Shown here piece by piece: positions 30,585-39,786 of a stretch of 64,000 nt of DNA. Each line of letters starts with the position of its first letter. Position 1 is the first letter of the stretch. The notes beneath the pieces are model-generated. The model had not been told where the DNA came from and ran no database searches. It was given only the letters and a program-made list of their open reading frames with translations. Made by a program: the position numbers and the translations under genes. The stretch is from Aurantiochytrium sp. KH105 (taxonomy: Eukaryota; Sar; Bigyra; Thraustochytrida; Thraustochytriidae), in NCBI GenBank assembly GCA_003116975.1, contig BGKB01000046.1:124001-188000 (forward strand). Direction: 5' to 3'.

Positions 30585-33500
30585 CTACTGGGCCTTGGGA
30601 CTCACGTAGAGGTCCAGAGAGACCCCCTCGGCGTCGCGGAGGCTTTCTGCGTAGACGGGCGTGCGCAAGTAGGTCTCCATGAAGCCGTAGAGTTTGTCGA
30701 GCGAGATGGAAATGTCGTGCAAACAGTCCGCGAGCAGAGGGAGGTTGAGCATAAGCGCCAGATCGCGAGAAGACACGACGTGCTCCAAAAACGTCTCGTC
30801 GCGGTAGGCGCGGCCGACAAAGTCGTCGAGCATCTCGTTGAGAAGCTTAGGCGTTGCCACGAGCGGACGCAGCACGGGCGCAGAGTCGCGGCGGGGGGCG
30901 TTGAGCTGTGAAGCGATCGAAGCAAAGCATGAGGTGAGCCAGCGGTTCGCGGCGAAGAACACCCGTGCCGTGTGCGGATGCATCGTGCGCGTGCGACGGC
31001 CTTCCGCGTCCTTGAGGTAAATGTGCACGCCGCCCAGATGATTGAGCTTCCAAAGGGACTGCCAGATCTCCTGCGAGCACTGGACAGCGAGGCTGTAGAG
31101 CTCGCTTGGCGCATCAAAATTAATGCGCTGCATCGTTTCCAGCTGCATGGAGCGCAACATGATGACTGTATCCATGTACAGACGACGCGCAATCTGGTGC
31201 TCGAATGCAGAGACCTGCGGTGTCATTGTGTCAATCTTGCTCGGTTCGTTGTAGCGATCGTTCAGCACAGACTCCGTGAGAAGCATAAAATCGTGAAAGG
31301 AGGTTGCGATCGCTTCGCGCAGCATAAAACGACCACTCGTTGGCCAAATCACGATCGACAAGAGCAGAGCACCAAAGGCACCCACTGCAGAGCTTGCAAT
31401 CACAAAGCCAGCCTGCTCCCAGACGTCCACGAGACCAGGGTCGTCAGCCGAGACAAACCGTGTGGACATGCTCGCGAGGGTTCGCATGGCCGCATAGCCC
31501 ATGTAGCCTTGCAGAGGCCACTTTGCCTTGAACCAGAGGTAGAAAAAGAGACAAAAGATCTCAATACCGTAAATGATCCATTTCCGGTTCGGATCCAGAC
31601 ACCCGTTGATGCAGCTCAGTTCCCAGGCCACACCAAGGATGATCGCACCGACGATGATGCCGAGAAGCCGGTGAACGACGCGCTCCACAACGAGCCCTGT
31701 CTGTGATCGGAAAAGCACCACCTGGAAAGCAAAGACTGCATTTACCGCCTGGATCGACGAATAAATCTTGTAAAAGGGGTCGGTCATGGCCGGAAGTACC
31801 ATCATAACGGTACCAAAGGCGAATTTGAGTGAAATCTTCCACGGATTGCTCCCGCACAAGGTGAGCAGCTCGTGCTCCCACCGAGCAATGCGATTAGGAA
31901 AGGAAGCGTACATTTCCTCGCGACTCGAAGGGTGCAGCGTTGGGACTACAGTATCGTTTGCAGGAAATGTCAGGGCCCATTCGCGTTTCGCAGCGCCCAA
32001 CGTCGGCGTCATTTCTTTTTCGAACTCGGCCACAATCAGTTTTTGCTCGCGCACCAGCTTGAGAAGTACGAGAACATAGGAAATAATCCGAGTGCGCTTT
32101 AGGAACGTGGCATTCGAAGGTCCCTCAAAGGCCTTGACAGCATGCGCGCGTAGATACAGCTCCATCCACGAGACAGCCAAATTTCCCAGCTCTGCGCCCA
32201 GCGCGTCCATTGCGACGAGCTCGCGCTTCAAGAAATTGAGCATTTTGTCTCGCAAGGCATCTTGGGATCGGTCTGAAGGCCGGAGACCAGCCAATGTGGC
32301 CATGCGATGAGCGCCAAGCTCCAGTAAAAGGTTGAGCTTGGTGATCAGCATGGGGATGCGCTCGCGTGCCTGATTCAGTCGCTGCCGCGCGTCCTCGTCC
32401 TCTTGTTCCTCGATGGCAGCCTCTTGCACAGCGTCTTGCCGCATAAAAAGCTCCCGCTGCTCAAGCATTTTTTGCAGGGCACTCTCTGCACCAGGCGGGC
32501 CAAGAAAATCTTCGCGGTGATTGGCGATTTCGGCCGCCGAGGAGCGAGCATTTCGCGTAAGATTGAGGGTGGTGTGGTGACGCTGCACATACGTGAGGCC
32601 GTCGCCATTGAAGAAGAAGCGAGTCTCCAAAATTGCGGCGGAGACACAGCGCTGCGACACAACAATGGACTGAATCTCCTTGTTGCGTGCATCAGCAACT
32701 GCGTCAATAAGCTCCTCGCTAACGAATGTTCGACTGGCATCTGCAGACGGATCGAGAGCGTGGAGAGCAATTCGGTCGTACACAGGCCGCAGGCGGCGGA
32801 GTAAGGTGGCGTACGAGGTGTACCGGTTACTCAACCCTTGCCGGGCATCTTTGATCATGCTCCATGGAAAAATTAGCAGAGAGCACAACCAGTTTAGACC
32901 AAACGCTGCCGCAATGCCAAAGGTTGCGCCGCCGAGCGCAAGGAGGGCCTCCTTAAAGGGGTCTTCGTAGTCGTAAAAGTTGTAGATCTGAAAGACGTAC
33001 ATGTGGATGATAGAATACGTAATGATGGGGCCCAGTAAAATCATGAGAATCGACGGATTCCTCGTGGCGACAAGGAAACCTGCAAAGACGCCGAGGGAGA
33101 AGAGGATCAGGTATCCGATGATGTTGTGCGGCGAAGCTGCAATGATGACCAGAGACCACGCAAAGAAGCAGGGCCACGACACGATAAGAACCAAAATTTG
33201 GTGCGCTTCGTGACCGTACGCGGTCATATGCGCTGGCCGCAGCATGAGAATAAGCGCCAGAATAGGAATCATCAGCGACGTGTTGTATGTGAGCGATTGA
33301 ATGACTTCGAAAAAAGGCAGCATAAGTGCAATGCTGGCTGTGATGAAATTACGAATCGTGACCTTTTGGATCAGCGTCAAATTGAGACAACTACTCGAGG
33401 TCCTTGCATGCGGCTTCTTTCTCAAGGTGACCGCACTCCTTTTCTCCTGTTGTGGCTGGTTTGAGCTTGCGTGCGATCCTTTCTCGAGGTCCGAGCTCCT

Positions 33501-33719
33501 CGAGGGCGAAGGCGACAGCGGCGATGCCATCTCCATGAGACACCGCTTTGCGTACGCGTCGACATGTTCGAGCCATTTGTCGTCATCTTCGTGCTGTTTC
33601 ACATCGAGAAGCTGAGCGCGCTCCTCCTCGCCTGCCTCGTCGAGCTCGCTTTCCTGAAGTCTACGTTCCTCCTCCTCGTTCCAGTCCTGGAAAAGCTGCT
33701 CTGACGCCGCGTCGCGCAT
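30585..33719 (-). CDS. FUSC/ArAE (BRE4-like) 12-TM membrane protein, paralog 2 of 6
   Basis: 1044 aa, ATG at 33719 (G at -3). Acidic tail 1-120 with LFQDWNEEEERR and WLEHVDAYA; first bundle about 122-290; middle domain with RLRPVYDRIALHALDP; second bundle about 626-796, including WELSCINGC and RTLASMST and ending WPTSGR; C-terminal domain with WKLNHLGG, HPHTARVFF and NLPLLADCL. Closest to paralog 3: in a 31-residue stretch of the tail (AQLLDVKQHED onward) I count 27 identities. Substitutions shared with paralog 3 in the C-terminal domain (NHLGG for HHLGG, MHPHTAR for MRPSTAR) support the pairing. Transport substrate unknown. Confidence 0.82.
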   Translation of the reverse strand: MRDAASEQLFQDWNEEEERRLQESELDEAGEEERAQLLDVKQHEDDDKWLEHVDAYAKRCLMEMASPLSPSPSRSSDLEKGSHASSNQPQQEKRSAVTLRKKPHARTSSSCLNLTLIQKVTIRNFITASIALMLPFFEVIQSLTYNTSLMIPILALILMLRPAHMTAYGHEAHQILVLIVSWPCFFAWSLVIIAASPHNIIGYLILFSLGVFAGFLVATRNPSILMILLGPIITYSIIHMYVFQIYNFYDYEDPFKEALLALGGATFGIAAAFGLNWLCSLLIFPWSMIKDARQGLSNRYTSYATLLRRLRPVYDRIALHALDPSADASRTFVSEELIDAVADARNKEIQSIVVSQRCVSAAILETRFFFNGDGLTYVQRHHTTLNLTRNARSSAAEIANHREDFLGPPGAESALQKMLEQRELFMRQDAVQEAAIEEQEDEDARQRLNQARERIPMLITKLNLLLELGAHRMATLAGLRPSDRSQDALRDKMLNFLKRELVAMDALGAELGNLAVSWMELYLRAHAVKAFEGPSNATFLKRTRIISYVLVLLKLVREQKLIVAEFEKEMTPTLGAAKREWALTFPANDTVVPTLHPSSREEMYASFPNRIARWEHELLTLCGSNPWKISLKFAFGTVMMVLPAMTDPFYKIYSSIQAVNAVFAFQVVLFRSQTGLVVERVVHRLLGIIVGAIILGVAWELSCINGCLDPNRKWIIYGIEIFCLFFYLWFKAKWPLQGYMGYAAMRTLASMSTRFVSADDPGLVDVWEQAGFVIASSAVGAFGALLLSIVIWPTSGRFMLREAIATSFHDFMLLTESVLNDRYNEPSKIDTMTPQVSAFEHQIARRLYMDTVIMLRSMQLETMQRINFDAPSELYSLAVQCSQEIWQSLWKLNHLGGVHIYLKDAEGRRTRTMHPHTARVFFAANRWLTSCFASIASQLNAPRRDSAPVLRPLVATPKLLNEMLDDFVGRAYRDETFLEHVVSSRDLALMLNLPLLADCLHDISISLDKLYGFMETYLRTPVYAESLRDAEGVSLDLYVSPKAQ

Positions 33720-34284
33720 CTCGCTCGCTTGCCGCTCGCTGTTGCCTCCGCTCTCGCTCTCCAGCGGCGACGGGTCGCGGCCGCCCAGGTCGCTCTCTCG
33801 CTCTCTCGCTGTCTCGCTCGCCGCCGCTGTGTTTTGCTTTTGCTTATGCTTTTGCTTTTACCCCACTCCGCGTCTCTCTAGAACGGCCCCTTTCCCGCTC
33901 CCTCCCTCCTTTGCCGCCCGCTTCCTCCGTTCCGAGCTCTTCGCGCCGCGGCCGCTGAAAGCGCCACCGGACGACGCGCCTTCTCCCTGCCGCGCCGATG
34001 TCGCTCCTCCGCCTCGCTCGCCTTTCTTTGATTATCGCAAGCCTTGGAGCAAGCCTTCCTCGCGCCAGGCTCTGCAGGGCCGGGACCTGGCCTCCTGGGT
34101 GGGTGCCTGGTCAGTCTTGCCAGGATTGCAGCTCGTGCTGGTGCACAAGGTCGCCCTGGCTGGCCTCCACCGTGACCGCGGCCGGCCGTGTCGCCAAGAC
34201 CAGGCGTTCTCTCGAGCACCCCCGGAGGCTGAATGCGATGCGCCTGGTCCGGCTGCAGCAGCTGCAGAGGCTGGACATCGGGCC

Positions 34285-34309
34285 GAGTCGAGCCGAGTCG
34301 AGTCGAGTC
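34285..34309. repeat. (GAGTC)5 repeat upstream of FUSC2
   Basis: Five units, one of them GAGCC; the same unit as the repeat upstream of FUSC1, here about 565 bp from the start codon. Confidence 0.85.
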
Positions 34310-34447
34310 GTTCGGCCGCCGGGGCACGTCTATCCACCCACGCCGCGCCGGCGTTCTTGTGCGAGTGCAACCAACCTCTGAATCAGAGCAAAAGCAGCGC
34401 TCTGAAGAGACTGGAGGCGACGAAACCAACCGTGTTTTCTTCTTCTC

Positions 34448-34492
34448 CTTCTTCTTCTTCTTCTTCTTCTTCTTCTTCTTCTTCTTCTTCTT
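34448..34492. repeat. (CTT)15 microsatellite
   Basis: Fifteen perfect CTT units (GAA on the other strand) in the FUSC2 5' region. Confidence 0.93.
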
Positions 34493-34990
34493 CATGCCTG
34501 CCTGGGCCACGGCGGGTCGAAACCGGAGCCGGCCGGACGCCCGCACCAACCGCAGCAGCCGCCGGCTTCGCCTCGTGCGCGAGCGGCGGCGGCAGCAGCA
34601 GCAGCTTGCCGGCGGGCAGCGCGAGGCGAGCGAGGCCGGCGCTGACGTGGAGTGAGATGAGAGCGCGTCGCTGTCGCGAGATTGCGCCATTCTTCCCACG
34701 GCGCGGGGACCCACTGAAGGTGTGCACTGCGTACGAGGCCGTAGCAGAGGCGCAGGTTGGGGGGGAGCTTAGGATGGAAAAGGAGGCGCTAGCTGTAGCA
34801 GTTTTGAGACGAGCTCGGAGGATGCCGAAAGGAACAGGCATTAGCCGAGTTCCGAACGACAGAGCGATGTATAGATGCGTGAAAATGGAAGGAGACAAGA
34901 AGATGTCGCCGTCGTTTTGAGACATTGCTTGCCAGAGGTTTTCGCAGCTGCAGCGGCAGCGGAGTGACGCGCGACGCCTCTTGACGATGT

Positions 34991-34993
<3 letters not shown>

Positions 34994-35024
<31 letters not shown>

Positions 35025-35225
35025 CTACGCAGTGCAGTGCGAGCGACTGCGAGCATCACGAAAGCGATACGACAAGCGAATCGACGGCGGACTCAGAACC
35101 AAGGTTCAGTCGTAAGCCAACAACTTGACTGGCTGATGAAGACGGCCCTGTCCGGCCCTCCAAGCCTCAATTCACAGTCACCGTATAGCAGCTGCAGCTG
35201 CAGCTACAGCTACAGCTACAGCTGC
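34994..35225. repeat. (CAG)9 and AGCTRC-type repeats
   Basis: Nine CAG units at 34994-35020, and an AGCTGC/AGCTAC hexamer array at 35188-35225, between the FUSC2 5' region and the FUSC3 3' end. Neither lies in a supported reading frame. Confidence 0.85.
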
Positions 35226-35341
35226 GGCAAGACACTCACCAATAGCCACTGGCCATGGAGAAAAGCCAGGCTTGCAACCGACCAAGTCGAGCCAGCAGCA
35301 TGGCGTCAAACTTCCCGAATGGAGCCCAGTCCGAATGTCGC

Positions 35342-35347
35342 TTTATT
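35342..35347 (-). terminator. Candidate poly(A) signal for FUSC3
   Basis: TTTATT on the + strand (AATAAA on the coding strand) about 50 bp beyond the FUSC3 stop. Confidence 0.35.
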
Positions 35348-35395
35348 CATTGACAAAACGAGAAAAAAGAACACGCCACGAAAAGAACTAATTCA

Positions 35396-38300
35396 TTATA
35401 CAAGCTTGTAGAGATCGAGGGAAATGCGCTCAGCATCTCGGAGGCGGTCCGCATAGACGGGCTTGCGCAGATAGGTCTCCATAAAGGTGTAAAGCTTGTC
35501 GAGAGAGATCGAAATGTCGTACAGACTGTCCATGAGAAGTGGCAGGTTGAGCATGAGCGCGAGGTCGCGAGAAGACACAACGTACTCGAGAAGGACCTCG
35601 TCCCGGTAGGCGCGGCCCACAAAGTCGTGCATAATCTCGACCAAAAGCTGCGGCGAAGCCGCAAGCGGGCGCAACACCGGCGTAGAGTCCCGATGCTTGC
35701 TGTTGAGCTGCGAGGCAACGGCAGCAAAGGAAGTTGTGAGCCAGCGATTCGCAGCAAGGAAAATGCGCGCAGTGTGCGGGTGCATCGTCCGCATAGGTTC
35801 GCCGTTCTCTCCCTTTTTGTACACGTGCAGACCTCCAAGGTGATTGAGCTTCCACAGCGACTGCCAAATGTCTTGCGAGCTCTTGACAGCCTGAACATAA
35901 AGTTCAAAGGACGCATCGAAATTGATTCGTTGCATGGTCTCCAACTGCGCCGAGCGTATCATCACGCCCGTCTCGAGATAGAGTCTCCGCGCTAGCTTGT
36001 GCTCAAACGCCGATACCTGGGGCGACATGGTGTCCATCTCATCGGGCGTCTCAAAGCGGTCCGTGAGCACAGACTCTGTAATGAGAACAAAATCGTGATA
36101 CGACCGCGCAATCGCTTCGCGAAGATTGTAGCGCCCGCTCGTGGGCCAAATCGCAACAGTGAGGAAGAGGGCCCCGAGCGCGCCGATCAGAGACGAAGCA
36201 AGAACATATCCCGTCCGGAGCCAAATGTCCACCGTCGCTGGGTCCGACGTCGTCACAAAGGCCGTAGACATGCTCGCCAGAGTACGCATCGCGGAAAACC
36301 CGAGGTAGCCCTTAGTGGGCCACCTCGCCTTGAACCAAATGTACACAAAGAGACAGGCCACCTCGGCAGCATACAGAATCCACTTTCGATTGTCGTCTGT
36401 GCATCCGTTAATGCAAGCCAGCTCCCAGGCAATACTGAGGGCAATGCCTCCAATAGTGATGCCAACCATGCGGTAACCCACACGCTCCAGCACGAGGCCC
36501 GTCTGCGACCAAAAGATGACCACCTGAAATGTGAAAACACCGTTGAGCAGCTGGATCATTGAAAACGTCTGGTAAAAGGGATCAATCATGGCCGGCAAAA
36601 CCAACAAAGTAGTACCAAAGGCGAACTTGATAGCCATTTTCCACGAAGTACTTCCAAAAAGGCGCAAGAGCTTCTGCTCCCAGCGCGCTCTGCGTGACTC
36701 GATTGGCGTGTACATTTCTTCCTGACTCGAAGAGTGCAAGGTTGGCATGATCGCGTCGTTCACGGGAAAGCTCATTGTCCATTCGCGCTTGGCGGCGCAC
36801 GGGTCTGCGACTTTTTCCTTTTCAAACCCAGCGACAACCTGCTTTTGCTCGCGGACAAGCTTGAGCAGAACCAGTACATAGCTGATGAGACGCGTCCGCT
36901 TCAGAAATGTCATGTGAATCGAGTCTTTGAACGCATCAGCAGCGTGCGCACGAAGGTACAGCTCCATCCAAGAGACTGCAAGCTCTTCAAGCTCATCACC
37001 CAGCTTCTCCATGGCCACTTGCTCCCGCGCCAAGAAATGAAGCATTTTCGAGCGCATCGCATCTTCAGACCTGTTAGAGGATCTCGATCCAGCCAGCTGG
37101 GCCATACGATGTGCGCCCAATTCCAAAAGGAGGTTCAGCTTGGTAATAAGCATGGGGATACGCTCACGAGCAGCATCGAGCTTACTCTGCGCCTCCGCGT
37201 CCTGCGCTAGGGCGGCCTCTTGCGCAAGATCTTGCTGCAAAAAACCATCCTTCTGCTCCATGAACTTTCCGAGCCCGCTCTCAGAGTCGGCAGGGCCGAC
37301 AAAATCCTCCTGACGACTGACGATTTCACCTGCCGGAAACCTCGCATTCCGCGTCAGATTCAGCGTGTCCTGGTAGCGACGAAGGTACTTGAGACCATCG
37401 CCCTTGCCCAAGAATCTCGTTTCGAGGAGCGCAGAGCCAACGCTGCGCTGCGAAACCACAATTGACGAAACTTCCATCTCTCGCGCGTCCGCAAGGGCGT
37501 CAATGAGCTCTTTGCTGACAAAGGTCCGTCCGATGTCCGCCGATGGGTCCAGGGTGTGAACGGCAATCCGATCGTACACGGGTCGCAGCCGCCGCAGCAT
37601 TGTCGCGTACGCGGCGTAGCGGTTGCGGAGCGCCTGCCGCGCCTCGGTGATGGCACTCCAGGGAAAGATGAGAACGGATCCGAGCCAATGCAGAACAAAG
37701 GCAGCGTACATGCCAAACGTAGCTCCCCCCAGTGCAATTAAAGCCTGTTTGAACGGGTCCTCGTAATCGTAAAAGTTATAAATCTGCCAGAGGCTCATGT
37801 GAATGATCGAGAACATGATGGTGGGACCAATGGTTGTCATGAGAATGGACGGATACATCATTCCGATGAGGAAGGCGACAAGCACGCCGAGTGCAAGCAG
37901 GATCAGGTACCCAATGAGATTGTGCGGGGAGGCAGCGAGGATGACCAGAGACCACACAATGTAGAATGGCCAAATACCAATGACGATGATGAGTTGATGC
38001 AGCTCGTGTCCCCAGGCAGTGAGATGTGCAGGCCGCAGCATGAGAATGAGCGCGAGAATAGGAATGAGCAAAGATGTGCTGTACGAGATGGTCTGGACGC
38101 TTTCGAAAAAGGGCAGCAGCAATGCGATCGAGGCGATGATTGCATTTCGAATCATGAGTTTTTGAGAGAGAGTCAATCGAAAAACGCAGAAGCGGGCCGC
38201 ACTGCTTACGCCCTTGTTCCCTTGCTGCACCTTGAGACGTTCGCTCTGCGAAGAATTGGGCGACTCGGTCGCCTTGCGAGTCGGGTCAGCACCAGAATCA

Positions 38301-38578
38301 GAATCAGCATCAGCATCAGCAACATCACGGGCACCGGCACCTTTCTCGAGATCGACACCCGGCGATCCGGGGCCCGTCAAGGGCGCCGCCATTTCCAGGA
38401 GACATTGCCGCGCGTATGCGTCGACATGTTCGAGCCACTTGTCGCTGTCTTCGTGCTGTTTCACATCCAGAAGCTGCGCGCGTTCCTCGTCGCCGGCCAC
38501 TTCGAGCGCGGACTCTTCGAGTCTGCGTTGGCCCTCCTCCTCCCACTCCGAGAGGACCTGCTCTCTGCCGTCCGCCAT
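35396..38578 (-). CDS. FUSC/ArAE (BRE4-like) 12-TM membrane protein, paralog 3 of 6
   Basis: 1060 aa from the ATG at 38578 (GCCATGG context); the longer frame upstream begins only at a TTG. Acidic tail 1-140 with VLSEWEEEGQRRL and WLEHVDAYA, then an Asp/Ala/Ser run near 85-98; first bundle about 142-310; middle domain with RLRPVYDRIAVHTLDP and KYLRRYQDTLNLTRNAR; second bundle including WELACINGC and ending WPTSGR; C-terminal domain with WKLNHLGG, MHPHTARIFLAANRW, PVLRPLAASP and NLPLLMDSL. Paralog 2 is its sister by shared residues. Same fold and unknown substrate as the other members. Confidence 0.82.
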   Translation of the reverse strand: MADGREQVLSEWEEEGQRRLEESALEVAGDEERAQLLDVKQHEDSDKWLEHVDAYARQCLLEMAAPLTGPGSPGVDLEKGAGARDVADADADSDSGADPTRKATESPNSSQSERLKVQQGNKGVSSAARFCVFRLTLSQKLMIRNAIIASIALLLPFFESVQTISYSTSLLIPILALILMLRPAHLTAWGHELHQLIIVIGIWPFYIVWSLVILAASPHNLIGYLILLALGVLVAFLIGMMYPSILMTTIGPTIMFSIIHMSLWQIYNFYDYEDPFKQALIALGGATFGMYAAFVLHWLGSVLIFPWSAITEARQALRNRYAAYATMLRRLRPVYDRIAVHTLDPSADIGRTFVSKELIDALADAREMEVSSIVVSQRSVGSALLETRFLGKGDGLKYLRRYQDTLNLTRNARFPAGEIVSRQEDFVGPADSESGLGKFMEQKDGFLQQDLAQEAALAQDAEAQSKLDAARERIPMLITKLNLLLELGAHRMAQLAGSRSSNRSEDAMRSKMLHFLAREQVAMEKLGDELEELAVSWMELYLRAHAADAFKDSIHMTFLKRTRLISYVLVLLKLVREQKQVVAGFEKEKVADPCAAKREWTMSFPVNDAIMPTLHSSSQEEMYTPIESRRARWEQKLLRLFGSTSWKMAIKFAFGTTLLVLPAMIDPFYQTFSMIQLLNGVFTFQVVIFWSQTGLVLERVGYRMVGITIGGIALSIAWELACINGCTDDNRKWILYAAEVACLFVYIWFKARWPTKGYLGFSAMRTLASMSTAFVTTSDPATVDIWLRTGYVLASSLIGALGALFLTVAIWPTSGRYNLREAIARSYHDFVLITESVLTDRFETPDEMDTMSPQVSAFEHKLARRLYLETGVMIRSAQLETMQRINFDASFELYVQAVKSSQDIWQSLWKLNHLGGLHVYKKGENGEPMRTMHPHTARIFLAANRWLTTSFAAVASQLNSKHRDSTPVLRPLAASPQLLVEIMHDFVGRAYRDEVLLEYVVSSRDLALMLNLPLLMDSLYDISISLDKLYTFMETYLRKPVYADRLRDAERISLDLYKLV

Positions 38579-39786
38579 GGCGGCCTTGACGAGGGCTCTC
38601 CCCTTCCTCGGCGACGCGTGCAAGTTCCCCGACGCACCCGACGAGCGAGCGCGCGATCAGATCAAATCAGAGCAACCGAACGAGCGATCCCCCGCCGCCG
38701 CCGCGACGCACGAAGCGCTCGAGGAGCTTGCTTGCTTGCTTGCTTGCTTGCTTGCCGCGCGGGCTCGCCCGAGGGCTGGCTCGCCCGAGCGCTCGCTGGC
38801 CGGCGCCCGCGGTCCGTCGCGCCGTCGCGCCGTCGAGGCGTTTCGTGTTTGCCTTGCTTCTTTTGTTTCCCCGTCCTCGCCGAGTAATACACCTGCTGGC
38901 TGCTGCTTTCGCCAGGCCTGCCCTTCAGCTCGCCATTGGCTTGGCCGGCGCCTCCGGCGACGCCTTCTCAAGCCCATCTTGACCACCACCATCCCCATGG
39001 CCACGATCGCCATGGTCATGGTCATGATGCGAATTCTGCCTCGCGTTCCAAGGCTCGTTCCCGTTCTCCCCGGCCTCCTTCCTCCGCGCCGCGCGCAGTT
39101 TTGTCGCGCCGCTGTCTTCTTCTCGCTCCGGGTCTCGCGCTGGGTCATCCGCCGCGAGACGCCACGCAACAGAACAGCGACGACCGCGGCCTTCGTGCGC
39201 GCCGCGCGAGGCGAGGCGAGGCGGGGCCGGCCACTCGGCGCGAGATCGTTGGACGCGGCGGATGCGATGGAAGCGATGCGTGCGATGGATGCGAGATGTG
39301 ATCGACGTGCCGCCGCGGTCCAGCTGCGGGCGGAAACTCGCGCCAGATCCCGCGGATGGGGGGGGGAGGACAGTATGAATGAATGCCTTTGCCTGTGCCG
39401 CCGCCGGCGACTGCGACCTCGCGATTGATTGTCTGCCACGGGGGAGGGTGGATGGATAGCCAAGTGCCGCGAGCGAGCTCCGGCTGGCCAGCCAGGAGTC
39501 GCGCGTATGGAAATTCTTTGGCCGAGTCGGTCGATGAGGGCGCAGAGAAAGAGCACGCGCGCACACGAGCTGAACTGCGCCTATACTTCTTCGCGAGGTT
39601 GAACACAGCAGGACAGACGAGAGAGATGCAAATAGGATAATAATTAACAGGCAAGTAACACTGTAAGACGAGGCGACGCGAGAGGAGAGGAGCCCTGCCA
39701 GCGCGGTGGTAGTACGGTGGCTATGGCGTGCACCCACGCAAAGACTTGTTGTGCAAATGGGCAGAAGAAAGCAGGTTTCATCGACA
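38579..39786. other. Spacer: FUSC3 promoter and FUSC4 3' region
   Basis: 1208 bp, GC-rich, with a GCTT repeat near FUSC3. Overlapping low-complexity frames occur on both strands; none looks like a gene. Confidence 0.55.
38726..38753. repeat. (GCTT)7 microsatellite upstream of FUSC3
   Basis: Seven perfect units starting 148 bp upstream of the FUSC3 ATG. Confidence 0.93.

Larger units (their letters stand above)
33720..35395. other. Spacer: FUSC2 promoter and FUSC3 3' region
   Basis: 1676 bp, the longest spacer inside the array. It carries four separate short tandem repeats. Translations are Ser/Arg/Pro low complexity; I see no decayed FUSC coding sequence and no other gene. Confidence 0.55.

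Noticed and set aside
33720-35395. Decayed seventh FUSC copy in the longest intra-array spacer
   Set aside because: No frame in any direction shows the bundle or C-terminal motifs; the content is simple repeats and GC-rich leader.
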